Assembly: GCA_006226415.1 (NCBI GenBank)
Contig: SBGZ01000086.1
Coordinates: forward strand, 1 to 62,955
Reading direction: 5' to 3'
Length of the DNA stretch: 62,955 nt
Source of the DNA: Alphaproteobacteria bacterium
Lineage (GTDB): Bacteria > Pseudomonadota > Alphaproteobacteria > M2410
Shown here one piece after another: positions 26,186-34,980 of this stretch. Made by a program: the position numbers and the translations under genes. A model generated the notes under the pieces. That model saw nothing but the letters and a program-made list of their open reading frames with translations. It was not told the origin of the DNA and did no database searches. Positions within the stretch are counted from its first letter, which is position 1; every line of letters starts with the position of its first letter.

Positions 26186-27922
26186 ATGTCCGGATTTGCT
26201 GGCATACTCACAGACCATGGCGGACCGCCCTCCGAGGCGCATATGGCCGCCATGGCCCGCAGTTTGCGTCACCGTGGTGCCGATGAAGATGGTGAATATT
26301 CCACTGGCGGGTTCGCGGTCGTCCATGCCCGGCTGGCGACGCGCTACTTCGAAGCGGACGAACAGCCGCTGTTCGATGCTCAAGGGGCCGTTTTGGTGGC
26401 CGATGCGGAGTTTTCCGTCATTGAAAGCGATGCCGCGCATTCAAACCCAATAGCGCGTTACCGCGAGGCCGGACCAGGATTTGCTGAGCATATTCCAGGG
26501 TCGTTTTCCTTGGCGCTCTATGACCCGACGGGACGGACAATCCTCTTGGCCCGGGATCGCTTTGGGACGCGGCCTCTATATTATGCTGAATTGGCGGACG
26601 GCTTTATCTTTGCGTCTGAAATAAGTGCGCTTCTGGAGACCGGCATGGTTTCGCGCGCCATCGACCCGGAGCAGGTCGATCAGCTTCTGCAACTGCAGTT
26701 TAACTGTGGCCGTAAGACCATCTATCAGGACGTCCGGCGCGTCCTGCCCGGTGAAACCATCATAGCTCAGAACGGCAAAGTCGTAGATCGCATCCGGCGG
26801 GAAGTTTTGCCGCGTGGGGGTGTGAACCGATATACCCAGGAACGCGCGCTGACGGAGCTGACCAATGCGCTCAATCACAGTTTCGATCTGTGCCTGGAAC
26901 GAGAAGAACCCATAGGCATCTTCTTTTCCGGCGATATTGAAACCGCCGTGCTGCTGGACGCCAATCACGAGCTTGGTCGCCCTGTGCCGCGAATATTTTC
27001 GCCTTCTATTGAGGGTCCGCGCGGCCAGTTTGATCGGGAGCGCACCGATTATTACGCGGGCCAGCTGGGCGTTGAGGTCAATCGAATAGAAATTTCGCCG
27101 CAAAGTTTTTGGGACGACACGCCATCGATCATCAAGGCGATTGACGACCCCGTTGCGGACTACTCCATTCTTTATGCTTTCAATGTCGCGCGAGAAGCTG
27201 CCAGCGAGGTTAAGATCATGCTCTCCGCCACCGGGGCCAATGAGATTTTCGCCGGACGGAGCCGCTATCGCCGAGCCTTGAGGCCCTTCTGGCTGGGCGG
27301 ACGCGGCATGTATTCGCGCGGCTTCATGGAAGATCTGGGACTGTTAAGAGAAGAGCGCTCCGGTTGGCGCGACGCGATCGGCGCGGCTCAGAACCGCATC
27401 AACCCGGTGGTCTACACGCGCCTGCAGCAGGTTCAAGGCATTGATATGGGCGACTGGCTCGCCAACAATTTGCTCACGATGTACGACCGCTGCTATGGCC
27501 GCCATTCCATCGAAATGCGCTATCCTTATCTGGACGAACAAGTGGTCGATTTTGCCTTCCGGCTTCAGGACAAACAGAAGGTAGCCAATGGCCTCGGCAA
27601 GGCGCTTTTGAGAACGCGCTTGCAGCAAAAATATGCTCAGCCGATTGTCGCGCGGCGCTCCCGCCTATCCTCCATTCCGGTACGTGAGTGGATGGCGCCG
27701 CGCGCGGCGGTCCTCGGGCCTCTCGTGGCAAACCAGGAGGGGGTTAAGGCCATGTGTCGCCCGGATCAGGTGGAGGCGCTATTTTCTTCGGTAGATGCGG
27801 TGAAAAACAAAAGGCAGGGTTTGGCAGCCTGGCAACTTTTGTATTATGCCTTGTGGCACCGAATTCACGTCGAAGGGGCGGCCCATGAGGGCTCAATCCT
27901 TGAGGTACTCGACAACCGCTAA
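26186..27922 (+). CDS. Asparagine synthetase B-like protein with altered catalytic motifs
   Basis: 578 residues, AsnB layout: Ntn glutaminase domain (1-~205) and synthetase domain (about 220-560). The scaffold is recognisable (RHRGADEDG, LARDRFGTRPLYY, FASEISALL, EMRYPYLDEQVVDFA), but key residues differ. The nucleophile Cys2 is Ser (MSGFAGIL; codon TCC). The glutamine-binding NGE segment is replaced (VADAEF). The PP-loop SGGxDS is SGDIET (248-253). The second ATP/Mg motif SGxGxDE reads SATGANE (347-353). It is probably inactive as asparagine synthetase and may have another or regulatory role. The frame is intact and long, so it is not a decaying pseudogene. No strong ribosome site. Dihydroorotase begins 15 bases later. 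Confidence 0.85.
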   Translation: MSGFAGILTDHGGPPSEAHMAAMARSLRHRGADEDGEYSTGGFAVVHARLATRYFEADEQPLFDAQGAVLVADAEFSVIESDAAHSNPIARYREAGPGFAEHIPGSFSLALYDPTGRTILLARDRFGTRPLYYAELADGFIFASEISALLETGMVSRAIDPEQVDQLLQLQFNCGRKTIYQDVRRVLPGETIIAQNGKVVDRIRREVLPRGGVNRYTQERALTELTNALNHSFDLCLEREEPIGIFFSGDIETAVLLDANHELGRPVPRIFSPSIEGPRGQFDRERTDYYAGQLGVEVNRIEISPQSFWDDTPSIIKAIDDPVADYSILYAFNVAREAASEVKIMLSATGANEIFAGRSRYRRALRPFWLGGRGMYSRGFMEDLGLLREERSGWRDAIGAAQNRINPVVYTRLQQVQGIDMGDWLANNLLTMYDRCYGRHSIEMRYPYLDEQVVDFAFRLQDKQKVANGLGKALLRTRLQQKYAQPIVARRSRLSSIPVREWMAPRAAVLGPLVANQEGVKAMCRPDQVEALFSSVDAVKNKRQGLAAWQLLYYALWHRIHVEGAAHEGSILEVLDNR

Positions 27923-27937
27923 CCAAAGGAGCCCCGC

Positions 27938-29272
27938 GTGGCCCGCACATTCGATCTCATCCTGAAAAACGGCACTCTGGTCAATCATGACGGTCGCCGG
28001 ATCGCAAATATCGGCGTGATTGACGGCAAGATCGCCGAAATCGGCGAACTGGCGGGCGCTGATGCGGGCGAGGTGCTCGACGTTCAGGGGCTCCACGTGC
28101 TGCCTGGGGTGATCGATACCCAAGTGCACATGCGCGAGCCGGGAGTTGAGTATAAAGAAGATCTGGAGGCTGGCGGCCGCGCTGCCGTGCTGGGCGGGGT
28201 GACGGCAGTCTTCGAAATGCCCAATACCAAGCCCACCACCGATACGGCGGAAGCTCTGGAAGACAAACTCGCCCGTGCCCGTCACCGTATGTACTGCGAT
28301 CACGCGTTCTATGTCGGTGCGACGGACCGCAACATCGACAAGCTGGGTGAGCTTGAAAGCCTGCCAGGCGCAGCGGGCATCAAGGTGTTTATGGGCTCAT
28401 CTACCGGATCGCTCTTGGTTGCCGAAGATGAGGCGGTCGAAGCGGTCCTGCGAAATGGCCGCCGCCGCGTGGCCATCCATTCAGAGGATGAGTTTCGCCT
28501 GCAGGCGCGAAAGTCTCTGGCCGAAGAAGGCAACGTTTTAACTCACCCCCTGGTGCGAGACGCCGAAGCGGCTGTGATTTGCACCAATCGCCTGATTGCT
28601 TTGGCGCGGAAGACCGGCCGCCGCATCCATGTGCTGCATATTTCTACCGCTGAGGAAATGCCCATTCTGGCAGCGCACAAGGACATCGCGACCGTCGAAA
28701 CAACGCCGCAGCACCTCACGCTTTTTGCACCCGATTGTTATGAGGAGCTGGGAACTCTGGCCCAGATGAACCCGCCGATCCGTACCAAAGAGCACCGCGA
28801 GGGCATCTGGTGGGGGCTTGAGCAAGGCATTGTCGATGTCATTGGTTCCGACCACGCGCCCCATACGCTGGAGGAAAAGCAGGGCACCTATCCAAACACG
28901 CCGTCGGGCATGCCGGGGGTGCAGACCCTTGTGCCCATCATGCTTGATCATGTGAACGCCGGGCGCCTGAGTCTGGAGCGCTTTGTCGATCTGACCTCCC
29001 ATGGCGCCAACCGCACTTTTGGGATTGCTGGCAAAGGCCGTCTGGCGGTTGGCTATGATGCCGACATCACCATTGTCGACCTGAAAGCAAAGCGTGTGAT
29101 TGACAATAGCTGGATCGCCTCCAAATGTGGCTGGACCCCGTTCCATGGGCGCCAGGTTACGGGCTGGCCCGTTGGCACCATAGTGCGTGGCCACAAGGTG
29201 ATGTGGGAGGACCAGATCATCGGCGCCGCGCCTGGCGAACCCATCCGCTTCCAGGAAACTTTAAGGCCTTAG
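27938..29272 (+). CDS. Dihydroorotase / cyclic amidohydrolase
   Basis: 444 residues. GTG start with AAAGGAG placed 6 bases before it. Amidohydrolase metal ligands: DTQVHMREPG (HxH), carboxylated Lys in GIKVFMGSSTGS, HSEDE, HILHIS-type (HVLHIS) and the catalytic Asp in DVIGSDHAPH. It belongs to the bacterial class I dihydroorotase group (about 440 residues), catalysing closure of carbamoyl-aspartate to dihydroorotate in pyrimidine synthesis. Allantoinase-like or hydantoinase-like activity cannot be excluded because no pyrB is adjacent. It follows the asparagine-synthetase-like gene closely, suggesting co-transcription. Confidence 0.88.
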   Translation: MARTFDLILKNGTLVNHDGRRIANIGVIDGKIAEIGELAGADAGEVLDVQGLHVLPGVIDTQVHMREPGVEYKEDLEAGGRAAVLGGVTAVFEMPNTKPTTDTAEALEDKLARARHRMYCDHAFYVGATDRNIDKLGELESLPGAAGIKVFMGSSTGSLLVAEDEAVEAVLRNGRRRVAIHSEDEFRLQARKSLAEEGNVLTHPLVRDAEAAVICTNRLIALARKTGRRIHVLHISTAEEMPILAAHKDIATVETTPQHLTLFAPDCYEELGTLAQMNPPIRTKEHREGIWWGLEQGIVDVIGSDHAPHTLEEKQGTYPNTPSGMPGVQTLVPIMLDHVNAGRLSLERFVDLTSHGANRTFGIAGKGRLAVGYDADITIVDLKAKRVIDNSWIASKCGWTPFHGRQVTGWPVGTIVRGHKVMWEDQIIGAAPGEPIRFQETLRP

Positions 29273-29379
29273 CGACCGGGCAATGAGCCATGGACGCTCT
29301 TGCTCATCCATGTATTATGTCTCCCAAAAAAGAGCCGGAGTCTTGAGGGGCGCCGGGGTAAATCACGGGAGAAGCGATT

Positions 29380-30369
29380 GTGAGCGAAACCTTCAAGGCG
29401 TTGCTGGTTGAAAAAACCGACAGCGGGCAAACGGCCTCAGAAAAAGAACTCAACCTATCCGACCTCATGGAGGGGGATGTGCTGGTCGATGTCAGCCATT
29501 CGACGGTCAATTACAAGGACGGTCTGGCGCTCACCGGGGCTGCGCCTGTGGTGCGTCATTGGCCCATGGTGCCGGGCATTGATTTTGCGGGCACGGTCTT
29601 GAAATCATCTTCGTCGGAATTCAAAACCGGCGATCAGGTGGTTCTCAACGGCTGGGGTGTTGGCGAAACGCACTGGGGCGGTTATGCAGAGCGCGCTCAG
29701 GTTAAAAGCGACTGGCTGATCAAACTGCCGGATGCCTTTACGCCAGCGCAGGCGATGGCGATCGGTACCGCGGGCTATACCGCCATGCTCTGCGTCATGG
29801 CGCTCGAAGATCACGGGGTTACACCGGAGCAAGGGCCGGTGCTGGTGACCGGCGCAGCCGGGGGCGTGGGCTCCGTTGCAGTCGCTTTGCTCAGCAAGCT
29901 CGGATTCGATGTGCATGCGGTGACGGGCCGGGTTTCGGAAACGTCATATTTGCAGGCCCTCGGCGCAAAAGAAATTCTGCCACGCGAGGACTTTGCCGGA
30001 GATCCCCGTCCTTTGGGCAAAGAGCTTTGGGCCGGCGCGGTGGATGTGGCAGGTTCCAAGGTACTGGCCAATGTCATTTCACAGATGAAATATGGCGGCA
30101 CGGTCGCCGCCTGCGGGCTGGCCGCAGGCATGGATTTGCCCACTTCCGTTGCTCCCTTTATTCTGCGCGGGGTGACACTTGCTGGCATCGACTCGGTCAT
30201 GTGTCCGAAACCGCGCCGCGAGCAAGCCTGGGCGAGATTGGCAAAAGATCTCGATATCTCCAAGCTTGAGGCGATGTCCCATACACTGAAATTGCATGAT
30301 CTGACCGCTGTCGGAGAGGAAATCCTCGCCGGTAAAGTTCGTGGACGGATCATTGTAGAAATAGATTAA
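29380..30369 (+). CDS. acuI: Zinc-free MDR oxidoreductase, acrylyl-CoA reductase (AcuI/YhdH) family
   Basis: 329 residues, GTG start with GGGAGAAG upstream. The N-terminal GroES-like domain has [13 protein letters not shown] and PGIDFAGTV, which are diagnostic of the YhdH/YhfP/AcuI branch. The NADPH motif [15 protein letters not shown] is at about residue 152. The zinc ligands of classical alcohol dehydrogenases are absent. AcuI reduces acrylyl-CoA to propionyl-CoA with NADPH. It is followed 24 bases later by a ThDP enzyme and then an ArsC-like gene. The precise substrate is inferred from family only. Confidence 0.85.
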   Translation: MSETFKALLVEKTDSGQTASEKELNLSDLMEGDVLVDVSHSTVNYKDGLALTGAAPVVRHWPMVPGIDFAGTVLKSSSSEFKTGDQVVLNGWGVGETHWGGYAERAQVKSDWLIKLPDAFTPAQAMAIGTAGYTAMLCVMALEDHGVTPEQGPVLVTGAAGGVGSVAVALLSKLGFDVHAVTGRVSETSYLQALGAKEILPREDFAGDPRPLGKELWAGAVDVAGSKVLANVISQMKYGGTVAACGLAAGMDLPTSVAPFILRGVTLAGIDSVMCPKPRREQAWARLAKDLDISKLEAMSHTLKLHDLTAVGEEILAGKVRGRIIVEID

Positions 30370-30393
30370 GAAAAAGCTGGGGAGAAACTGGTT

Positions 30394-31950
30394 ATGAACG
30401 GCGCAAGAAGTCTGGTTGAGACTCTGGTGAATTCTGGTGTTGAGGTTTGTTTTTCAAATCCCGGCACTTCGGAAATGCATTTCGTGGCGGCTCTTGACAA
30501 AGTCGAAGGCATGCGCGGTGTCCTCGCCCTGTTTGAAGGCGTGGCAACTGGCGCGGCGGATGGTTATGGCCGCATGGCCGACAAACCCGCCTGTACGCTG
30601 CTTCACTTGGGGCCGGGGCTCGCCAATGGTTTGGCGAACCTCCACAATGCCAAAAAAGCCTTTACACCTGTGGTCAACGTGGTGGGCGAGCACGCCACCT
30701 ATCACAAGGCGCTCAATGCACCGCTCACATCCGATATTGAAGGCCTGTCCGCCCCGATGTCGAAATGGGTCTGCACCAGTCCCGATGCCAAATCGGTGGC
30801 GGGCGACGCGGCGGAAGCCGTGCGCCAGGCCATGAGCGGCGAGCAGGGGGTGGCAACGCTCATCCTGCCAGCCAATACGGCCTGGGACGAGAGCAATGGT
30901 CCTGTCGCAGCGCTGCCCATTGAGGGGCCGATGGCGCCGGACGGAGATGCCGTCAATGCGGCTGCCAAGGCGCTCGAAAAATCCGGACGCAAGGTTATGT
31001 TGATGAACGGCAATGCCTTGCGCGCGAAGGGGCTTGAGGCCGCCGCCCGCATTCAGGCCAAAACCGGTGTTGAGATTTTTGTCGACACTTTTTATCCGCG
31101 CAGCGAACGCGGCGAAGGTATTCCGATCTTTCCAAACCTGCCTTACTTCCCCGATGACATTGCCAAAGCCATGGAAGGCGCCAGTGAACTCATTCTTGTC
31201 GGCAGCCCGCGCCCGGTAACCTTCTTTGCCTATCCCGGCAAGAAGAGCGATTGCACGCCGGAGGGTGTTGAACCGGTCGTCCTGGCGACCCGCGCCCATG
31301 ATGGAGTTGCCGCTCTGGAAGCCCTGGCGGACGCTGTCAATGCGCCCGCCATCGACAAGCTCGAAAAAGACCCGCGTGTGGCTCTGTCCTTGCCGGATCT
31401 GCCGACCGGCGAGCTCTCGTCCGGCCCCATGGGGCAGACCATTGCGGCGCTCCTTCCGGAAAATGCCATCCTGTCCAGCGAGGCAGCGACCTCCGGTCTC
31501 GCGATGAGCATATTCACCGCAGCCTCGCGGCGACACGACTGGCTGAACCTGTCCGGCGGGTCCATCGGCCAAGGCCTGCCCGTGGCTGTCGGCGCAGCTG
31601 TTGCCTGTCCGGATCGCAAGACGGTGTGTGTTTCCGGAGACGGCGGCGCCATGTATACCATCCAGTCACTTTGGACCATGGCGCGCGAAAATCTCGATGT
31701 CACCACAGTGATCTGCGCCAACCGGTCCTATGCGATCCTCAATATTGAGCTGATGAATGTGGGCGCGGAAAATGCGGGGCCGAAAGCGCTCTCCATGCTC
31801 AACATCGGCAGCCCCGATCTCAGCTTTACCGAGATTGCCCGGGGCATGGGTGTCGAGGCCATGCGGTCTGAAACCGCGGAAGATTTCAACGATCACTTCA
31901 AATATTGCATGGAGAACAAAGGCCCCAAGCTGATTGAGGTGATGCTATAA
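30394..31950 (+). CDS. ThDP-dependent enzyme, acetolactate synthase large-subunit-like
   Basis: 518 residues. The ThDP-activating Glu is in LFEGVATGAADGYGR (about residue 48). The central domain is about 190-330. The C-terminal ThDP/Mg motif GDGGAMYTIQSLW runs to ICANRSY (GDG-X-N). It is about 40-80 residues shorter than true IlvB/IlvI, and no small regulatory subunit follows, so it is probably one of the ILVX or benzoylformate-decarboxylase-like paralogs rather than the branched-chain amino acid enzyme. The reaction is a decarboxylation or carboligation of a 2-oxo acid. It is the middle gene of a three-gene run. Confidence 0.85.
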   Translation: MNGARSLVETLVNSGVEVCFSNPGTSEMHFVAALDKVEGMRGVLALFEGVATGAADGYGRMADKPACTLLHLGPGLANGLANLHNAKKAFTPVVNVVGEHATYHKALNAPLTSDIEGLSAPMSKWVCTSPDAKSVAGDAAEAVRQAMSGEQGVATLILPANTAWDESNGPVAALPIEGPMAPDGDAVNAAAKALEKSGRKVMLMNGNALRAKGLEAAARIQAKTGVEIFVDTFYPRSERGEGIPIFPNLPYFPDDIAKAMEGASELILVGSPRPVTFFAYPGKKSDCTPEGVEPVVLATRAHDGVAALEALADAVNAPAIDKLEKDPRVALSLPDLPTGELSSGPMGQTIAALLPENAILSSEAATSGLAMSIFTAASRRHDWLNLSGGSIGQGLPVAVGAAVACPDRKTVCVSGDGGAMYTIQSLWTMARENLDVTTVICANRSYAILNIELMNVGAENAGPKALSMLNIGSPDLSFTEIARGMGVEAMRSETAEDFNDHFKYCMENKGPKLIEVML

Positions 31951-31978
31951 TCTGGCTGGTCGTGAAAGGAAGTTGTCG

Positions 31979-32290
31979 ATGAAGGTCTATGGACTGAAAA
32001 ACTGCGACACCACTCGGAAAGCTGTCAAAATTCTGCGCGAAGGCGGCGAGGCCGCCGAGGTGCATGATCTGCGCATCGATGGGCTCAGCGATAAAAAGCT
32101 GCGCGAGTGGATCAAAATTCTCGGCTGGGAAAACATGCTCAATCGACGCGGCACCACCTGGCGCGGGCTTTCCGAGACCGAGAAAGAAAATCTGACCTCT
32201 GAGAAGGCCTTCGATCTAATGCGCAGATATCCGGCGCTGATCAAACGCCCCATTGTCGAAGACAAGAAGGGCCCGCGCATCGGGCTCTAA
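31979..32290 (+). CDS. ArsC/Spx-family protein (YffB-like)
   Basis: 103 residues from the ATG at 31979, with AAAGGA 8 bases upstream. Thioredoxin-like ArsC fold: KVYGLKNCDTTRKAV has the single N-terminal Cys with the Arg four residues on. Later signatures are NRRGTTWRGL and LIKRPIVE. Yff-B type proteins are glutathione-dependent reductase candidates and are not proven arsenate reductases; no ars genes are nearby. It is the last gene of the plus-strand run and is followed by a double hairpin repeat. Confidence 0.88.
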   Translation: MKVYGLKNCDTTRKAVKILREGGEAAEVHDLRIDGLSDKKLREWIKILGWENMLNRRGTTWRGLSETEKENLTSEKAFDLMRRYPALIKRPIVEDKKGPRIGL

Positions 32291-32317
32291 TTCTAAAGAT
32301 GGGAATGTACCCGCTAC

Positions 32318-32418
32318 CTCATCCTGAGGGCGAGCGCAGCGAGCGTCTCGAAGGATGAGACAAATCAAATGTAACTCATGTTTCGAGACGAGCCCTGACG
32401 GGCTCTCCTCAACATGAG
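32318..32418. repeat. REP-like double hairpin in convergent spacer
   Basis: There are two adjacent imperfect hairpins. The first (32318-32359) has ends CTCATCCT / AGGATGAG. The second (32375-32418) has ends CTCATGTT / AACATGAG and an inner stem GAGCCC-TGAC-GGGCTC. Both contain TCTCGA or TCGAGAC words in opposite orientation, so the pair looks like a palindromic intergenic repeat of the kind scattered through many alphaproteobacterial genomes. It sits between two converging genes and may serve as a bidirectional terminator. No second copy is visible in this window. Confidence 0.75.
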
Positions 32419-32455
32419 GTCACTCTCTAGATCGGGTCCCTTAAGACAAGGAACC

Positions 32456-33877
32456 TCAAACAACCTTTCCCGGGTTCATAAGACCTTTCGGGTCAAACGC
32501 CTGTTTAATCCGGCGCATGAGATCCATCTCGATTTCAGACTTATAGCGTTTGATCTCGTCACGTTTGAGCTGGCCCAGTCCATGCTCGGCGCTGATGGAG
32601 CCGCCCATTTCAGAAACCAGATCATGCACGATCCGGCTGATCTGCGGCCACTGGTCAAGATAGGCTTGCTTGTCCATATCTTCAGGTTGGGTCAAATTGT
32701 AGTGCAGATTGCCGTCGCCAAGATGGCCAAAGGGCACAGGACGAATGCCGGGGCAGGCTTTCGCAACCAGATCATTGGCGCGCTCAAGAAACTCGGCGAT
32801 CTTGGAGGCGGGCAGAGAAATGTCATGCTTGATGGAGCCGCCGAAAGGCTTCTGGGCCTCAGAAAAACGCTCCCGCAGATCCCAGAAATCACGGCGCTGC
32901 TGATCACTTGCTGCCAGGGCGGCATCAGCAATAAGGCCCTCTTGTAACACATCCGCCAGAAAGCGCTCGAGCCGGGGCGAAAGCGTGCCGGGCTGATCCG
33001 TGGAAGAAAGCTCAAGGAGCACATACCAGTCGTGCGGCGCGGCAAGGGGGTCTCGGGCATCGTCGAAAGACGCGATGACAAATTCCAGACCTCTCCGGGA
33101 CATAAGCTCAAAGCCAGTGAGTGCCTGATCGAAGGCAGCGCGTGCTTGCGCCAGCAGAGCAATAGCATCTGCGGGTGATCGGAGCCCCACAAGGGCGGCG
33201 GCATGATCGCGCGGGCGCGCCTGAAGCTTTAAGACAGCGCCGGTAATGATCCCAAGCGTACCTTCAGCGCCAATGAAGAGGTCTTTCAGATCATAGCCCG
33301 TATTGTCCTTGCGAAGACCTCTGAGGCCCTCCCAGATCGTGCCATCCGGCAAGACAACTTCGAGCCCAAGCACCTGCTCGCGGGCATTGCCGTAGCGCAG
33401 CACATTGGTGCCGCCAGCATTGGTCGAGAGCAAACCACCGATCCGCGCACTGCCTTCCGAGGCGAGGCTGAGCGGGAAGAACCGGTTATGATCAGTGGCA
33501 ACTTTTTGAACCTCCGCAAGGATGACGCCGCCGTCCACGGTGAGTGTGTTGTTGTCGGTGTCCACCGCGCGAATGTGGGTCATGCGGTCAAGCGAGATCA
33601 AAATCTCGTCACCGCCGGGATGAGGGATTTGTCCTCCCACCAGGCCCGTATTGCCCCCTTGCGGCACCACAGCCACATCGGCTTCATAGGTAAGCTTCAA
33701 AATCTCGGAAAGTTCGAGGGTAGAGGCGGGGCGTAAGATGAGCGGCGTTGCGCCTTGAAATTTGTCACGCCACTCTTTGAGATAGGGCGCTTGATCCGGA
33801 CCGGGTCGCAGCGCGCCCTTGGGACCGACAATCTTTTCAAGAGCGGCAAGAAGATGCTCGGAAGGTTTTTGGCTCAT
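32456..33877 (-). CDS. FAD-linked 2-hydroxyacid dehydrogenase (D-2-hydroxyglutarate / D-lactate type)
   Basis: 473 residues. VAO-type FAD domain (about 40-215): VVPQGGNTGLVGGQIP, SEGSARIGGLLSTNAGG and GAEGTLGIITG. The C-terminal FAD-oxidase domain has PFGHLGDGNLHYN (metal-binding His residues), SAEHGLGQLKRDEI and the terminal FDPKGLMNPGKV. It oxidises a D-2-hydroxy acid, most likely D-2-hydroxyglutarate or D-lactate, with an electron acceptor other than oxygen. Its ATG overlaps the stop of the Sua5 gene by four bases (ATGA), which suggests translational coupling. Confidence 0.92.
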   Translation of the reverse strand: MSQKPSEHLLAALEKIVGPKGALRPGPDQAPYLKEWRDKFQGATPLILRPASTLELSEILKLTYEADVAVVPQGGNTGLVGGQIPHPGGDEILISLDRMTHIRAVDTDNNTLTVDGGVILAEVQKVATDHNRFFPLSLASEGSARIGGLLSTNAGGTNVLRYGNAREQVLGLEVVLPDGTIWEGLRGLRKDNTGYDLKDLFIGAEGTLGIITGAVLKLQARPRDHAAALVGLRSPADAIALLAQARAAFDQALTGFELMSRRGLEFVIASFDDARDPLAAPHDWYVLLELSSTDQPGTLSPRLERFLADVLQEGLIADAALAASDQQRRDFWDLRERFSEAQKPFGGSIKHDISLPASKIAEFLERANDLVAKACPGIRPVPFGHLGDGNLHYNLTQPEDMDKQAYLDQWPQISRIVHDLVSEMGGSISAEHGLGQLKRDEIKRYKSEIEMDLMRRIKQAFDPKGLMNPGKVV

Positions 33878-34860
33878 GAGCTTGCTCCCTCCCGAGGGGC
33901 GGCGGCACGCGCCAGCCGGTCGTTGAGGGCAAGACCTAGCCCGCGTAGGGGAATAGGTTCGACCGCAATTGCGTCAGCGCCTGAGGCATCGAGGTCGCGC
34001 AAATATTGGAAGAGATGAGAAGCCGCTTCTACGAGGTCACCTGTAGCCGAAAGGTTCTTTTCCGCCTTCGCCCGGCCCTGCGGAATGTCACTTGCGCCAA
34101 ATCGCAGCAAGGCTTCATCGTCCCGGACTTCAGTTGCGTCCAGACGCACCCGCGCGTGCGGCGCATAATGACTGAGAAGCTGACCGGGGGAGGTGGGCGC
34201 GTTGGGGTCATTGGCCGCCTTCACAACAGGACCAGCGACTTTTTCAAGATCCTCTATGGAAATGCCGCCGGGGCGCAGAAGGACCGGGCGGTCGCCGTCA
34301 AATCCGACAATCGTGGATTCAAGTCCCACACGGCAAGGGCCACCGTCGATAACGAGCGCGGCCGCTTCTCGGATTGAGGGCACAATGTGAGCGGCATCCG
34401 TGGGGCTCAGCGCGCCGGAAGGATTGGCGCTGGGCGCGGCAATCCCCAAACCGGAGCGCTTGAGGAGCTCTTGTGCGATCGGGCTGCCGGGAACCCGAAG
34501 CGCAATCGTATCAAGCCCCGCACTGACCAGCAGAGACGCGGGGCAATCGGGCGTGCGTGGCACAACAAGGCTCAGCGGCCCTGGCCAGAAGGCTTCAGCC
34601 AGCGCGCGGGCGGCGTTAGAAAAAATGCCAAATCGCGCCGCATCCTCCAGCGAGGCCACATGAACGATCAAAGGGTTGAAATCAGGCCGATTTTTCGCAG
34701 CAAATATCCGCGCAACCGCACCATCTTGGGCGGCGTCTGCGCCAAGGCCGTAAACGGTTTCCGTCGGAAACACCACCAGCTCCCCAGACTTGAGTGCCTC
34801 AACCGCGCGGGTAAGGGTCCTCTCGTCGATTGGCTCTGTCGTCGTGTCGATTTGCGTCAT
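33874..34860 (-). CDS. tsaC: L-threonylcarbamoyladenylate synthase (Sua5/TsaC, two-domain)
   Basis: 328 residues from the ATG at 34860 (upstream in-frame starts are only TTG or GTG). The YrdC domain (about 10-205) has VVFPTETVYGLGADA, KNRPDFNPLIVH and APSANPSGALSPT. A C-terminal Sua5 domain (about 215-328) includes SPGQLLSHYAPHA. The enzyme makes threonylcarbamoyl-AMP from threonine, bicarbonate and ATP for t6A37 tRNA modification. It is divergent from the acyl-CoA dehydrogenase gene across 120 bases that must contain both promoters. Confidence 0.95.
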   Translation of the reverse strand: MTQIDTTTEPIDERTLTRAVEALKSGELVVFPTETVYGLGADAAQDGAVARIFAAKNRPDFNPLIVHVASLEDAARFGIFSNAARALAEAFWPGPLSLVVPRTPDCPASLLVSAGLDTIALRVPGSPIAQELLKRSGLGIAAPSANPSGALSPTDAAHIVPSIREAAALVIDGGPCRVGLESTIVGFDGDRPVLLRPGGISIEDLEKVAGPVVKAANDPNAPTSPGQLLSHYAPHARVRLDATEVRDDEALLRFGASDIPQGRAKAEKNLSATGDLVEAASHLFQYLRDLDASGADAIAVEPIPLRGLGLALNDRLARAAAPREGASS

Positions 34861-34980
34861 AGTTATGCTCAAACGCACCAAACATACGGTATGGGGCTTT
34901 GTGTCATTGATCTTTTAGTGGATTTCCAGTTATTAGGGCACAATAAAATTGCCGGATTATTTGTGAAAAAGGGGAAGGCC

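Noticed and set aside
30454-31572. 372-codon minus-strand frame in the ThDP enzyme gene
   Set aside because: Antisense to a conserved enzyme; low-complexity Arg/Gly-rich translation with no family match by eye.
31979-32290. Arsenate reductase ArsC
   Set aside because: YffB-like length and motifs, with no arsenic genes nearby. The ArsC fold alone is not proof of arsenate reduction.
34387-34980. N-terminal extension of the acyl-CoA dehydrogenase frame
   Set aside because: It runs antisense through tsaC and their shared promoter region. The ATG at 34981 has a good ribosome site and matches the family's N-terminus.
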